A stretch of DNA of 64,000 nt from Actinoplanes campanulatus (GCF_014647795.1 NZ_BMPW01000001.1:558001-622000); one strand, 5' to 3'; numbered from the stretch's first letter, positions 27,079 to 37,354 are shown. Notes: a model not told the origin generated them from the letters alone. A program made the numbers and translations.

Positions 27079-27753
27079 TCACTCCGGCTGGCTGCCGTTC
27101 GCCCCCTGCTGGGCCGCGGCCTGGCCCTGCTCGGCCATCTCCTTCGGCAGGCGCAGCGGCAGCGGCTCGCGCACCGGGCGGGGCTCGTTGTCCCGGACCA
27201 CGACCAGACCGGAGAGCACCTCGCCGAGCACGCCCTCGCTCCCCGGCGCGGCGGCGGCCGCGCCCTGGAACAGCGCCCGGACCATCCAGCGGGGCCCGTC
27301 CACACCGACGAACCGCACGTCCGCCGGGCCGTCCGGGGTGTTCACCCGGGCCAGCAGCTCCACGCCGTACCGTCCCTGGACCTCGCGCGGGGTGACCCCG
27401 TCCGCGGCCATCGCCTGGGCGATCTCCTCGCGCACCTCGACCCAGATACCCTCGGTACGCGGCGCGGCGAACACCCCGAGTTGCAGGGCGCTCTCGCCGT
27501 CGACCAGGACGATCTGCTCCACGCTGCCGTCCGGGTTCGCCTGCACCCGGACCTCGACGCCGTCGAGCGCGGGGATCTGGAGGCTGCCCAGATCGAGCCG
27601 CCGCACCCCGGCCGGGGCGTGCTGGGCGTCCCACGGCCCGAACTCGGGCGCCGGCGCCGCACCGTCGGAGGCGAGGCTGTCGGCGAGTGCCTTCGAGGGC
27701 GGCGCGTCGGCCGCCCGGACGTGTTTCGCGGCACCACGCTTACGGGAGAACAT
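27079..27753 (-). CDS. DUF3710 family protein
   Basis: 224-residue soluble protein of the actinobacterial DUF3710 family (Rv2696c position, between the OB-fold gene and dut). Markers are FGPWDAQHAP, RRLDLGSLQIPALDGVEVRV and the terminal LPLRLPKEM. The C-terminal tail is Gln/Ala-rich. No catalytic motif is seen and the function is unknown. The ATG at 27753 was chosen over the GTG immediately before it. It follows dut by 29 nt on the same strand and is probably cotranscribed. Confidence 0.88.
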   Translation of the reverse strand: MFSRKRGAAKHVRAADAPPSKALADSLASDGAAPAPEFGPWDAQHAPAGVRRLDLGSLQIPALDGVEVRVQANPDGSVEQIVLVDGESALQLGVFAAPRTEGIWVEVREEIAQAMAADGVTPREVQGRYGVELLARVNTPDGPADVRFVGVDGPRWMVRALFQGAAAAAPGSEGVLGEVLSGLVVVRDNEPRPVREPLPLRLPKEMAEQGQAAAQQGANGSQPE

Positions 27754-27782
27754 CACTGCCAGCCTTTCCTTCTCTTCGGGGC

Positions 27783-28235
27783 TCAGAGGGCCTGGTGGCC
27801 GCCGGTCGAACCGTGTCCGCCCGCGCCCCGCGCCGTGTCGTCGAGCGTGTCCACCTGGTGGAACACCGCCCGCTCCACCCGCTGAACGACGAGCTGGGCG
27901 ATCCGGTCGCCCCGGGAGATCTTGACGGTGTTCTGCCGATCATGGTTGATCAGGTTCACCAGGATCTCGCCGCGGTAGCCGGCGTCGACCGTACCGGGCG
28001 CGTTGAGGACCGTCACGCCCAGGCGCGCGGCGAGCCCGGAGCGTGGGTGCACCAGGCCGACGAAGCCGTCCGGCAGGGCGATCGCGATCCCGGTGCGCAC
28101 CTTCGCCCGGGCACCCGGGACGAGCTCGACCTCCTCGGCCGCGAACAGGTCCGCGCCGGCGTCCCCAGGGTGGGCGTAGGCCGGTACGGGCAGGTCCGGG
28201 TCGATCCGGAGGACCTGGATGTTCACGTCGGGCAC
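27783..28235 (-). CDS. dut: dUTP diphosphatase
   Basis: Trimeric dUTPase, 150 residues, which removes dUTP and supplies dUMP for ThyA. All five motifs are present: [18 protein letters not shown] (catalytic Ser), [14 protein letters not shown] (catalytic Asp), [13 protein letters not shown], and the glycine-rich [10 protein letters not shown] at the C-terminus. The GTG at 28235 was chosen for its GAGGAA ribosome binding site at 28243-28248; a GTG nine bases downstream is possible. It diverges from the DUF3093 gene. Confidence 0.95.
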   Translation of the reverse strand: MPDVNIQVLRIDPDLPVPAYAHPGDAGADLFAAEEVELVPGARAKVRTGIAIALPDGFVGLVHPRSGLAARLGVTVLNAPGTVDAGYRGEILVNLINHDRQNTVKISRGDRIAQLVVQRVERAVFHQVDTLDDTARGAGGHGSTGGHQAL

Positions 28236-28316
28236 GTCGGGGTTCCTCACTGGCACGGGCACTGCGGGCGGCACTTACCCTGCCATCCTGCCGCGCCCCG
28301 CCACGGAGGCGCGCCG

Positions 28317-28329
28317 TACCCTTCGAGGG
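28317..28329 (+). promoter_or_regulatory. Leaderless-type -10 before the DUF3093 gene
   Basis: TACCCT (28317-28322) lies 6 nt before the GTG at 28329. No ribosome binding site or clear -35 is seen. Confidence 0.4.
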
Positions 28330-28829
28330 TGACACCCGAGTCCCCGATCCGCACGGTGGCGGCCCATCAGGAACGCCTCGGCCTGCCGTGGTGGGCCTGG
28401 CCCGCCGGTCTCGCCGCCGCCACGATCCTCGCCGTCGAGCTGGTCCTGGGCGTGCCCGATCTGCCGGTCTGGCTGCCGTTCGCGGTGTTGCTCCCGCTCG
28501 GTGTCCTGCTGCTGCTCCCGCTGAACCGGCTGCGCGTCGAGGTGACACCGGAGGAGTTCCGGGTCGACGACGCCCGGCTCCCGGTCGAGTTCATCTCCGG
28601 CGTGGTGGCGCTGGACGCCGCCGGCAAGCGGGAGGCGCTGGGCGTCGGCTCGCACCCGCTGGCCTTCGTGGTGCAGCGCGCCTGGATCGGCCCGGCGGTG
28701 CAGGTGCTGCTCGACGACCCGGCCGACCCGACCCCCTTCTGGGTGGTCAGCACCCGGTGCCCGGTCGAGCTGGCCACCGCCCTGCTCGAGGTCAGCGGCC
28801 GAGCGCGGGCCGAGCGGGCGGCGTCCTGA
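28329..28829 (+). CDS. DUF3093 membrane protein
   Basis: 166 residues with two adjacent transmembrane helices (about 19-40 and 45-62), then a cytosolic beta-rich PH-like domain (RVEVTPEEFRVDDARLPVEF onward). Actinobacterial family DUF3093 (Rv2698 position beside dut); function unknown. The GTG at 28329 with a leaderless-type -10 is preferred to the long upstream open frame that runs antisense to dut. Its last 38 bases overlap the 3' end of the convergent gene. Confidence 0.87.
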   Translation: MTPESPIRTVAAHQERLGLPWWAWPAGLAAATILAVELVLGVPDLPVWLPFAVLLPLGVLLLLPLNRLRVEVTPEEFRVDDARLPVEFISGVVALDAAGKREALGVGSHPLAFVVQRAWIGPAVQVLLDDPADPTPFWVVSTRCPVELATALLEVSGRARAERAAS

Positions 28830-29604
28830 GGGCCTTCCTCCGCAGGTCGTCGTGCACCTTGTCACCGACCACCCGGGTGGCCCGCCGGTTCAGGTAACTC
28901 GCGACGACCGCGCCGGTGAGCATCGGCCCCAGCGTGGTCAGGTTGCGGCCGAACCGCTTCATCAACGACTTCTGCAGCTCGCTGCGGGACGCCGTGCTGA
29001 GCACGGTGGCGACCCCGACGCCGGGCACCATGGGGTTGACACCGCGCTGCCCCGACCACGCCTCGATCAGGCGCAGAGCGCGCTCGCCGACGTCGCCGGT
29101 GATCGGCCGGCCGTACAGCTCGTGGAGCTCCCCGATCAGCTTGATCTCGATCGCCACCACGGCGACCGTCTCGGTGGCCAGCAGCACCGGCACGGAGAGC
29201 AGGGTCGGGGCGGCGACCCACTCGACCGAGGCGATGCCGCCCCCGGCAGCGCCCACCCCGGCGGTGGCCCGGGCGGCGTTGCGGATCAGGCGCTCGGCCA
29301 GCTCCCCGTCGTCCATGCCGGGGAAATGCCGGCGTAGCGTCTCCCGATCCCGGACCGGCACGTGCGGGGCCAGCTCGGCGACGGTGTCGGCGACCCAGCG
29401 CAGCGCCGCCTTGGGCCGGAACACCCGGCCGATCCCCCGCCCGCGCAGTTGACCGGCCAGCCGGCCGAGCAACCGGCTCCGGCCGCCCTGTTCCAGGTCG
29501 TCGGCGGTGAGGGCCGCGACGGTGCGGCCCACCTCCTCCGGCGCACGGGGCGCGACGGGCTCGATCTCGGCGCCGGGTTCGGTCGCGCGATCCGGATGGC
29601 TCAT
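28792..29604 (-). CDS. Conserved hypothetical protein, possibly EcsC-like
   Basis: 270 residues. An acidic/proline N-terminus is followed by helical segments, including a glycine/alanine-rich hydrophobic stretch (GVGAAGGGIASVEWVAAPTL, then PVLLATETVAVVAIEIKLIG) that could insert in or lie on a membrane. The region resembles the EcsC family weakly, so that label is tentative. The ATG at 29604 has a GGAAGGA ribosome binding site. It interrupts the conserved DUF3093-DUF4193 order, and its 3' end overlaps the convergent DUF3093 gene by 38 nt. Confidence 0.7.
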   Translation of the reverse strand: MSHPDRATEPGAEIEPVAPRAPEEVGRTVAALTADDLEQGGRSRLLGRLAGQLRGRGIGRVFRPKAALRWVADTVAELAPHVPVRDRETLRRHFPGMDDGELAERLIRNAARATAGVGAAGGGIASVEWVAAPTLLSVPVLLATETVAVVAIEIKLIGELHELYGRPITGDVGERALRLIEAWSGQRGVNPMVPGVGVATVLSTASRSELQKSLMKRFGRNLTTLGPMLTGAVVASYLNRRATRVVGDKVHDDLRRKALRTPPARPALGR

Positions 29605-29748
29605 CGTCGTCCTTCCCGTGGTCGTCACCGGCTGTCAGTGCCCGGTTCCGCCCCAGGGTCAAACCCCGTGTCAAACATCGGCGAGAACGCCGTGGGCCCG
29701 ACCGCGGAAACCGCGACCGGGTGGTGACGCGACCTGCGCGCGAGTGCG

Positions 29749-30045
29749 TCAGGCGCACTCGCGGCAGATCAGCTCCCCGTTGCGCTCCGTAGCCAGCTGG
29801 CTCCGGTGGTGCACGAGGAAGCAGCGGGAGCAGCGGAACTCATCGGTCTGCATCGGCAGGACCTTCACGGTGAGTTCCTCGTCGGCGAGGTCGGCGCCGG
29901 GCAGCTCGAAGCTCTCCGCCACCTCGACCTCGTCGACATCCACTGCGCCCGACTGTGAGTCGGCGCGACGGGCCTTGAGCTCCTCGAGGCTGTCCTCGCC
30001 GAGGTCGACCTCATCGCGACGCGGGGCGTCGTAGTCGGTGGCCAT
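29749..30045 (-). CDS. DUF4193 family zinc-ribbon-like protein
   Basis: 98 residues. The acidic N-terminal half (DAPRRDEVDLGEDSLEELKA) precedes two cysteine pairs, CSRC and CREC, which probably form a zinc ribbon at the C-terminus. This is DUF4193, near-universal in actinobacteria (Rv2699c position), with unknown function. The start has AGGAGAG at about 10 nt, somewhat far. It diverges from the LytR_C gene across a 335-nt gap. Confidence 0.9.
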   Translation of the reverse strand: MATDYDAPRRDEVDLGEDSLEELKARRADSQSGAVDVDEVEVAESFELPGADLADEELTVKVLPMQTDEFRCSRCFLVHHRSQLATERNGELICRECA

Positions 30046-30380
30046 CGGTTTTCACTCTCCTGTATCGATGTGTCACTTTGGCGTTTGTAACGCCGATGAC
30101 AAGGTTTCGGTTCCCTGTTTCGGTGGACGATTTCTGACACCAGAAACCGGCCTGCCGGGCGCGGAACCTTACCCCTGTCGCGGCAGGCTTGTACGCGCTC
30201 TGGCGGCACATTGTTCCCGATGTGACTGAGGCGACATCAAAGTAGGGGCACCAGCCTCTGGATCATCGTCAACGCGCCGGAAGCATTCCCTGTTTCCGCG
30301 CCCCTGGCGGACAGACGCTAACCTCTCGACAGGTCCGGGCGCCTCACCCGGGCCCGCCGTTCGATCCTGGAGCCTGCCCC
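30046..30380. other. Intergenic region between the DUF4193 and LytR_C genes
   Basis: 335 nt without a supported gene and visibly less GC-rich than its neighbours. It holds a short hairpin (GGCGTT-tgt-AACGCC) near the DUF4193 side and should contain two divergent promoters. TAACCT at 30319-30324 is a weak -10 candidate for the rightward gene. Nothing else is recognised. Confidence 0.5.
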
Positions 30381-30929
30381 ATGAGCTTTGCCCGCGTCCG
30401 AGCGCTGGTCGTCGTCGGCGTGCTCGCCGTGGCCGCAATAGTGTTCGTCGTCGTCGCCCTCTTCCGGGACACGCAGCGGAACACCGCGAACGGCAGCGAC
30501 TGCCCGGCCGGGGCCCCGCTGGCCGACATGCGGCTCCCGGACGATCCGGCCGAGATCACCGTCAAGGTGTTCAACGGGACGAACCGGGCCGGCCTGGCCG
30601 ACCAGGTGACCACCGAGTTCAAGAACCGGCGCTTCACCGTCCAGGACCCGGGCAAGAGCAAGACCAAGTTCGCCGGGGTCGCCGAGGTCCGGTTCGGCCC
30701 GGACGCGGCCGGCAAGGCCCAGCTGATCAGGGCGTACTTCCTGGCCCAGTCCAAGATGGTCTACAACGCCAAGCGCAAGGGCGACGTCATCGACATCGTC
30801 ATCGGCGACCAGTTCCAGCAGCTGGCCACCACGACCGAGGTCAACCAGTCGCTGGTCGAGGTGGGCGAGCCCACTCTCCCACCGGGCGCCTGCGTCAAGC
30901 CGGTCGAGGCGACCAAGGACCCGGAATAG
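30381..30929 (+). CDS. Cei/LytR_C-domain envelope protein
   Basis: 182 residues: a cytoplasmic start MSFARVRALV, one transmembrane helix (about 9-28), then an extracytoplasmic LytR_C domain (ITVKVFNGTNRAGLADQVTTEF). Two cysteines (CPAG near 40, and GACVKP near the end) could pair. Rv2700 (Cei) holds this position in M. tuberculosis and supports envelope integrity; the same role is inferred. It is convergent with suhB, with 4 nt between the stops. Confidence 0.87.
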   Translation: MSFARVRALVVVGVLAVAAIVFVVVALFRDTQRNTANGSDCPAGAPLADMRLPDDPAEITVKVFNGTNRAGLADQVTTEFKNRRFTVQDPGKSKTKFAGVAEVRFGPDAAGKAQLIRAYFLAQSKMVYNAKRKGDVIDIVIGDQFQQLATTTEVNQSLVEVGEPTLPPGACVKPVEATKDPE

Positions 30930-30933
30930 GCCT

Positions 30934-31755
30934 TCACGGGCCACCCGCCGCGTCCAGCTCCACCAGAGCGTCGTGCAGGGCCGGGAAGATCGCCGGCGGC
31001 GCGGCCACCAGCATCGTCCGGCCGGCCGGCGCGCCGGCCAGTCCGGCCACGGTGAGACCGGCCTCGGTCGCGATCAGCCCGCCCGCCGCGTGGTCCCACA
31101 CGTTGAGACCCTTCTCGAAGTACGCGTCGAGCTGACCCTCGGCGACCATGCAGAGGTCCAGCGCCGCCGCACCGAATCGCCGGATGTCACGCACACGGGT
31201 GATCAGACCGGCCAGTACGGCGCCCTGATGGGCCCGTCGCCGCGCGTCGTAGCCGAACCCGGTGCCGACCAGAGACTGGTCCAGCGTCGTCCGCACCGAG
31301 CCGCTGAGCCGTCGCCCGGCCCGCCACGCCCCGCCGCCCCGGGTGGCCGTCCACTCGTCGCCGGTGGCCGCGTTGACGACCACCCCGGCGACCACCTCGC
31401 CGTCCCGCTCGGCCGCCAGCGAGACCGCGTACTGGGGCAGTCCGTACAGGTAGTTCACCGTGCCGTCGATCGGGTCGAGGATCCACCGGACGGCGCCGGG
31501 CGCCACCTCGGCGGAGTCGCCGTACTCCTCGCCCAGCACGCCGTCGCCGGGCCGCTCGGCCAGCAGCGCCTCCACGACCTGCCGCTCGACCGCCTTGTCC
31601 GCCGCCGTGACGACGTCGGTGTCGGTGCTCTTGGTCTCGACGTCGCCGATCGCCGCGGCGCGCATCCGCCGGGCCGTGGCGGCCGCCTCCCGGGCCACTC
31701 GAACCGCCAGGGCCAACAACTCATCGGGTGCCGATGCCACCGGAATCTCGCTCAC
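30934..31755 (-). CDS. suhB: Inositol monophosphatase family protein
   Basis: 273 residues of the Mg2+-dependent IMPase fold. The metal site is visible: Glu in [18 protein letters not shown] (two Asp and the Thr), and [14 protein letters not shown]. Members dephosphorylate inositol-1-phosphate or related sugars and supply inositol for phosphatidylinositol in actinobacteria. Rv2701c (suhB) has the same neighbours. The GTG at 31755 follows GGAAAGGA. It diverges from the principal sigma-factor gene. Confidence 0.92.
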   Translation of the reverse strand: MSEIPVASAPDELLALAVRVAREAAATARRMRAAAIGDVETKSTDTDVVTAADKAVERQVVEALLAERPGDGVLGEEYGDSAEVAPGAVRWILDPIDGTVNYLYGLPQYAVSLAAERDGEVVAGVVVNAATGDEWTATRGGGAWRAGRRLSGSVRTTLDQSLVGTGFGYDARRRAHQGAVLAGLITRVRDIRRFGAAALDLCMVAEGQLDAYFEKGLNVWDHAAGGLIATEAGLTVAGLAGAPAGRTMLVAAPPAIFPALHDALVELDAAGGP

Positions 31756-31858
31756 GTATGGGTCCTTTCCGCCGATACCATTCTCGCGTCAGGCGCCTCT
31801 GACGAGGTCGCCGGGCCCCGGCGGCGTGCTGTGGGCGGAGGATCTCGGTAAGCGGCGC

Positions 31859-31864
31859 TACAAT
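31859..31864 (+). promoter_or_regulatory. Candidate -10 element of the principal sigma gene
   Basis: TACAAT at 31859-31864 is the best -10 in the 253-nt gap between suhB and the sigma gene; it would start transcription near 31871. No good -35 lies 16-19 nt upstream. Confidence 0.45.
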
Positions 31865-32008
31865 TCACCCCTGCACCCGCTTCACGGACACCGACCACCG
31901 GGACGTTCCGTGACCCGGGGCTCCCCAAACCGACTCCGGCGACACTCGCCCCCGCGTGCTGCGCTGGACCTGGCCGTGCCCAATCTCATCGCCTCCGGAA
32001 GGTCATTC

Positions 32009-33574
<1,566 letters not shown>

Positions 33575-33605
33575 GACCTTTGGTCAACATTGCGTGTCCA
33601 ATTGG

Positions 33606-33633
33606 TCACCACCCGTACATCAACGGGTGGTGA
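33606..33633 (+). terminator. Terminator hairpin after sigA
   Basis: TCACCACCCG (33606-33615) and CGGGTGGTGA (33624-33633) form a perfect 10-bp stem with an 8-nt loop, 32 nt after the sigA stop. Confidence 0.75.
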
Positions 33634-33820
33634 TCAGACCGTTGTGCAGAAGTGATCGTTGACGTGGCACCCTTGGATCACGGCACACTAGCTGGAACCA
33701 ACGTGTGACCCTGGTCCCCCCGGGGCACCTTGGGAAGGCTGCAACGGTGCAGGGTGTTGCACGATGTGTGAGCAGTAGCCGAGGAACATGTTCATCGGTG
33801 ACGAACAGAGGAGGAAGGCG

Positions 33821-34063
33821 ATGACCCCGACCCTCACGCCGCCGGCCGGAAGTCTGGCCGGCCCCGCAGCCGATGAACGGTGCGACCGCTGCAATGCAGC
33901 CGGGAAGCTCCGTTTGACCCTGGCGGGTGGTGGAGAGCTGGTGTTCTGCGGCCACCACGCCAACCGGTACGCCGAGGACCTGGTGAAGATCGCGGTGCAG
34001 TACGCGGCCGATCCCGAGTTCACCTGGCGCGGCGCGGACATGATGTCGAACTCAAGCAACTAG
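33821..34063 (+). CDS. Small zinc-ribbon-like protein (DUF7455-like)
   Basis: 80 residues with CDRCNAAGKLRL and a later FCGHHANRYAEDL, a cysteine/histidine set suited to one zinc ion. Small proteins of this kind follow the principal sigma gene in many actinobacteria; the family label is from memory and the function is unknown. The ATG at 33821 has a very strong GAGGAGGAAGG ribosome binding site; an ATG at 33788 in the same frame is less likely. It is closed by a strong terminator at 34094. Confidence 0.82.
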   Translation: MTPTLTPPAGSLAGPAADERCDRCNAAGKLRLTLAGGGELVFCGHHANRYAEDLVKIAVQYAADPEFTWRGADMMSNSSN

Positions 34064-34093
34064 CAGCGGTCCCCCAACCGATACATGTGACGA

Positions 34094-34129
34094 AGAGAGG
34101 GCGCTCCCCCTGCAGGGAGCGCCCTCTCT
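34094..34129. terminator. Strong bidirectional terminator hairpin
   Basis: AGAGAGGGCGCTCCC (34094-34108) pairs perfectly with GGGAGCGCCCTCTCT (34115-34129), a 15-bp stem with a 6-nt loop between the convergent zinc-ribbon and XRE genes. Confidence 0.88.
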
Positions 34130-34141
34130 GCCCTGCCCGGC

Positions 34142-34366
34142 TCAGTTGCCCCAGAGGTCCTCGACGGTGACACCCAGCGCCCGGGCCACCTTGATGGCCA
34201 GGTAGACCGAGGGCGCGTAGTCGCCGGTCTCCATCGCGATGACGGTCTGCCGGCTCACCTGGATCTCGGCGGCCATGCCCTGCTGGGTCAGCTTGGCCGC
34301 CTTGCGGGCGTCCCGGATCCGGGCGCCGGTCGTGCCGTCGGGCTCGGCGGCCCGCACCGGGGCCAT
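34142..34366 (-). CDS. XRE-family HTH transcriptional regulator
   Basis: 74 residues, almost wholly a Cro/CI helix-turn-helix: ARIRDARKAAKLTQQGMAAE, then IQVSRQTVIAMETGDYAPS (recognition helix) and a terminal VTVEDLWGN. Small regulators of this type are usually encoded with a membrane protein and repress their own operon. The ATG at 34366 overlaps the stop of the membrane protein by one base. The palindromes at 34881-34901 in the shared promoter are the likely operator (inference). Confidence 0.88.
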   Translation of the reverse strand: MAPVRAAEPDGTTGARIRDARKAAKLTQQGMAAEIQVSRQTVIAMETGDYAPSVYLAIKVARALGVTVEDLWGN

Positions 34367-34863
34367 CAGTCGTCGTCCCCGACGAGCTGCGCGTCCCGGC
34401 GGCGCACGCGGCGGGTCTGCACGGCCTGGATCACCGCACCGGCGGCGAGGCCGATGAGCGAGCCGACGAGGGCCGAACGCCAGACGTCCGACTCCGGGTA
34501 GGCGTGGTAGAGGAAACCGATCCCGAAGGCCACGTAGGGGGCGCCCAGCAGGGTCGAGATGAGCAGGCGCTTGCGGCTCCAAACCCGCGGCGTGGTGTCG
34601 ACCCGGCGGCTCTGCACGTAGATCGAGGAGAACCCGATCGGGACCAGGAACACGGCCAGCAGGATGAGCAGCGGCCAGGCGGCCGGCTCACCGACGGTCC
34701 AGACCAGGGCGGTGGCCGCCCACGGGACGACGATGGCCTGGAGCTGGAAGGAGACGGTGACGGCCTCGTACCACCGCAGGCGCTCGCGCTCGTCGCGGCC
34801 GTAGAGGTCGCCGTCGAAGTCGAGGTTCCAGCGAACGAATCGATCCATCAGCGTCGTGGTCAT
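34366..34863 (-). CDS. Four-helix membrane protein paired with the XRE regulator
   Basis: 165 residues with about four transmembrane helices in two pairs (about 41-59 and 64-83; about 105-121 and 131-148), a charged N-terminal RFVRWNLDFDGDLYGRDERERL and a basic/acidic tail (RRVRRRDAQLVGDDD). It is the first gene of a two-gene operon with the small HTH regulator. The function is unknown; similar pairs may respond to membrane conditions. The ATG at 34863 sits 6 nt behind the -10, so the mRNA is probably leaderless. Confidence 0.78.
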   Translation of the reverse strand: MTTTLMDRFVRWNLDFDGDLYGRDERERLRWYEAVTVSFQLQAIVVPWAATALVWTVGEPAAWPLLILLAVFLVPIGFSSIYVQSRRVDTTPRVWSRKRLLISTLLGAPYVAFGIGFLYHAYPESDVWRSALVGSLIGLAAGAVIQAVQTRRVRRRDAQLVGDDD

Positions 34864-34913
34864 GCATCAATGATGATGTTAAGTCGACTTGACGTCAAGT
34901 CCTCTTTACATCA
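34864..34913 (-). promoter_or_regulatory. Promoter with nested palindromic operator for the XRE operon
   Basis: On the minus strand TTGACG (34893-34898), a 17-nt spacer and CATCAT (34870-34875) form a promoter whose start point would coincide with the ATG at 34863. GACTTGACGTCAAGTC (34886-34901) is a perfect 16-bp palindrome over the -35, and AAGTCGACTT (34881-34890) a perfect 10-bp one in the spacer. TGATGT and ACATCA flank both. This is an ideal repressor site. Confidence 0.65.
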
Positions 34914-36641
34914 GAACGTTTGGATCGTCGCGATCCGCTCCTCGAGCTGCTCTATCGTGGCCTGCGCGCTGGGCGGCCCGCCGCAGATCCGGCGAAGCTC
35001 CGCGTGGATCTTCCCGTGCGGCAGGTTGGTCCGGTGGTGATGTGCCGCCACCAGGGTGTTGAGCTGGCGGCGCAGGCTGTTGCGGCGCTCGCCCGCGCTC
35101 ATCGGCACGACCGGCTCCCGGACCGCGGGCTCCTGGTTCCTCGCCTCTTCCGCCTGCCGCCTCGACGCGGCCGCCATCTGCTCCTGCTGCCGCTTGTTCA
35201 GCAGCGTGGTCACCTGGTCCGGGGTGAGCAGGCCGGGCAGCCCCAGATAGTCGGCCTCCTCGGGGGTGCCGGTCCGGGCCGCCATGCCGAACGAGGTGCC
35301 GTCGTAGATGACCTGATCCAGCTCGGCCGTGGCGGACAGCGCCTCGAACTTCTTGTCCAGGTCACCCAGAGCGTCCTCGGACTTCTGCGCCCGCTCGATC
35401 AGCCCGTCGTCCAGGCCGTCGGGGTCCTTCGGCGCGCCCAGCACGTGGTTGCGCTGCGCCTCCATCTCGCTGGCCAGCCCGAGCAGGTGCGGCACGCTGG
35501 GCAGGAAGACGGTGGCGGTCTCGCCGGGGCGCCGGGACCGGACGAACCGGCCGATCGCCTGGGCGAAGTAGAGCGGGGTGGAGGCGCTCGTCGCGTACAC
35601 CCCCACGGCCAGGCGGGGGATGTCGACGCCCTCCGACACCATCCGGACCGCGACCATCCAGCGCTTCTCGGACGCGGCGAACTCGGCGATCCGACCGGAG
35701 GCGCCCTCGTCGTCGGAGAGCACCACGACGGCCGACTCGCCGGTGAGGTCGTGGAGAAGCTTCGCGTACGCCCGGGCCGACTGCTGGTCGCTCGCGATGA
35801 CCAGGCCGCCCGCGTCCGGCATGCCGTGCTCGCGGATCTTCGTGAGCCGGGCGTCGGCGGCCCGCATGACCTGCGGCATCCAGTCGCCCCGGTGGTCCAG
35901 GGCGGTACGCCAGGCCTGCGCCACCAGGTCCTTGGTCATCGGCTCACCCAGCCGGGCGGCCAGTTCGTCACCGGCGTTGGTGCGCCAGCGGGTCTCCCCC
36001 GAGTACGCCATGAACAGCACCGGGCGGACGACCTCGTCCCGGAGGGCGTCGGCGTATCCGTACACCGAGTCGGCGTGGGACCGCTGGACGCCGTCAGAAC
36101 CCCGCTCGTACGACACGAAGGGGATCGGGTTCTCGTCGGACCGGAACGGGGTGCCGGTGAGCAGGAGACGCCGTACAGCGGGCTCGAAGGCGTCTTTGAC
36201 CCCGTCTCCCCAGGTCCGCGAGTCACCGGCGTGGTGGATCTCGTCCAGGATCACGAACGTGCGCCGGGTGATGGTGCGCCGCTTGTGCACGGCCGGCGCC
36301 ATGCCGACCTGCGCGTAGGTCAGGACGGCGCCGTGGAAGTCCCGCGACGAGTGCACGTCCGAGTTACGGAAGTGCGGGTCCAGCTGGATGCCGACCCGGG
36401 CCGCGGCGTGCGCCCACTGCGTCTTGAGGTGCTCGGTGGGACACACCACGGTGACCGCGTCACAGGTGCCGTCGACGAGCATCTCGGCCGCGATCCGCAG
36501 GGCGAACGTGGTCTTGCCGGCGCCGGGCGTCGCCACGGCCATGAAGTCCTCGGAACGGCGACGCAGGTACGTCACCATCGCCTTGCGCTGCCAGTCCCGC
36601 AGCGGCGGAAAGATCTCCAGGTTCGGCACAGGCGGGCTCAA
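34911..36641 (-). CDS. DEAD/DEAH-box helicase (superfamily 2)
   Basis: About 576 residues. The Walker A loop TPGAGKTTFALRIA, the DEIH box (VILDEIHHAGDSRTWGD), the LLLTGTPFRSD motif III and the late VGVYATSASTPLYFAQAIGRFVR region (motifs V-VI) are all present, so ATPase activity is expected. The C-terminal 150 residues are helical and charged, typical of this actinobacterial helicase group. The substrate is unknown. The frame runs up to 36713, but conservation starts near LSPPVPNLEIF and a GAGAAGGGAT ribosome binding site precedes the TTG at 36641. GTG 36713 and ATG 36707 are alternatives. Confidence 0.85.
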   Translation of the reverse strand: MSPPVPNLEIFPPLRDWQRKAMVTYLRRRSEDFMAVATPGAGKTTFALRIAAEMLVDGTCDAVTVVCPTEHLKTQWAHAAARVGIQLDPHFRNSDVHSSRDFHGAVLTYAQVGMAPAVHKRRTITRRTFVILDEIHHAGDSRTWGDGVKDAFEPAVRRLLLTGTPFRSDENPIPFVSYERGSDGVQRSHADSVYGYADALRDEVVRPVLFMAYSGETRWRTNAGDELAARLGEPMTKDLVAQAWRTALDHRGDWMPQVMRAADARLTKIREHGMPDAGGLVIASDQQSARAYAKLLHDLTGESAVVVLSDDEGASGRIAEFAASEKRWMVAVRMVSEGVDIPRLAVGVYATSASTPLYFAQAIGRFVRSRRPGETATVFLPSVPHLLGLASEMEAQRNHVLGAPKDPDGLDDGLIERAQKSEDALGDLDKKFEALSATAELDQVIYDGTSFGMAARTGTPEEADYLGLPGLLTPDQVTTLLNKRQQEQMAAASRRQAEEARNQEPAVREPVVPMSAGERRNSLRRQLNTLVAAHHHRTNLPHGKIHAELRRICGGPPSAQATIEQLEERIATIQTF

Positions 36642-36732
36642 GCTGCGGTGATCCCTTCTCCACGGAAAAACCCCCGCGATGAAAGGCGCGGAGGCGGGCT
36701 TCAGCATAGCCACGTGAGGTTGCGGAGCGGGT

Positions 36733-37347
36733 CTACGGCACCGCCACCGGAGCCGACCAGCGGCGGTGGAGGGCGAGCAGCCGGACCACCGTCATCAGGG
36801 CCGCCGAGGCGGCCAGCGGCAGCAGACCGGTGAGCTGGAACCGGTGCAGGACGGCCACCAGCACGGCGCCGCCGAGTGCGACCACCGCATAGATCTCTCG
36901 TTGCAGGACCGCCGGGATCTGCCCGGTGAGCAGGTCGCGGGTCAGGCCTCCGCCGATCGCTGTGAGCATCCCCACGAGACAGGCGCCGACCTCCGGAACG
37001 CCGGCGTCGAGCGCCTTGAGCGTGCCGGTCACGGTGAACAGGCCCAGGCCGGCGGCGTCCAGCGCCAGCACACTGCGCCGCACCCGGTGCAGCGTGGGAT
37101 GCAACCAGAAGACCGCGACCGAGACGGCCACCGCGGTCACCGCGTAGCGCCAGTCGGCGAACGCCAGCGGGGGCGCCGCACCGATCACCAGGTCGCGCAG
37201 AATGCCACCACCGAGTGCGGCCGCGAAGCCGACGAACGCGACACCGAACAGGTCGAGTCGTTTCGCGACGCCGGCCGAGGCGCCCGAGGCGGCGAACACC
37301 GCCACACCGATCAGGTCCGCGACGAGCAGCGCGTTTCCGCCCGTCAC
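36733..37347 (-). CDS. TRIC-type trimeric intracellular cation channel (UPF0126)
   Basis: 204 residues, seven hydrophobic helices built as two UPF0126 repeats. Each repeat has the glycine-kinked channel motif: GGGILRDLVIG near residues 47-57 and GGGLTRDLLTG near 132-142. Bacterial TRIC proteins conduct potassium or other monovalent cations. It lies 7 nt downstream of the DUF3039 gene on the same strand and may be cotranscribed. Family identification is secure, the ion is inferred. Confidence 0.92.
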   Translation of the reverse strand: MTGGNALLVADLIGVAVFAASGASAGVAKRLDLFGVAFVGFAAALGGGILRDLVIGAAPPLAFADWRYAVTAVAVSVAVFWLHPTLHRVRRSVLALDAAGLGLFTVTGTLKALDAGVPEVGACLVGMLTAIGGGLTRDLLTGQIPAVLQREIYAVVALGGAVLVAVLHRFQLTGLLPLAASAALMTVVRLLALHRRWSAPVAVP

Positions 37348-37354
37348 GCCCGGA

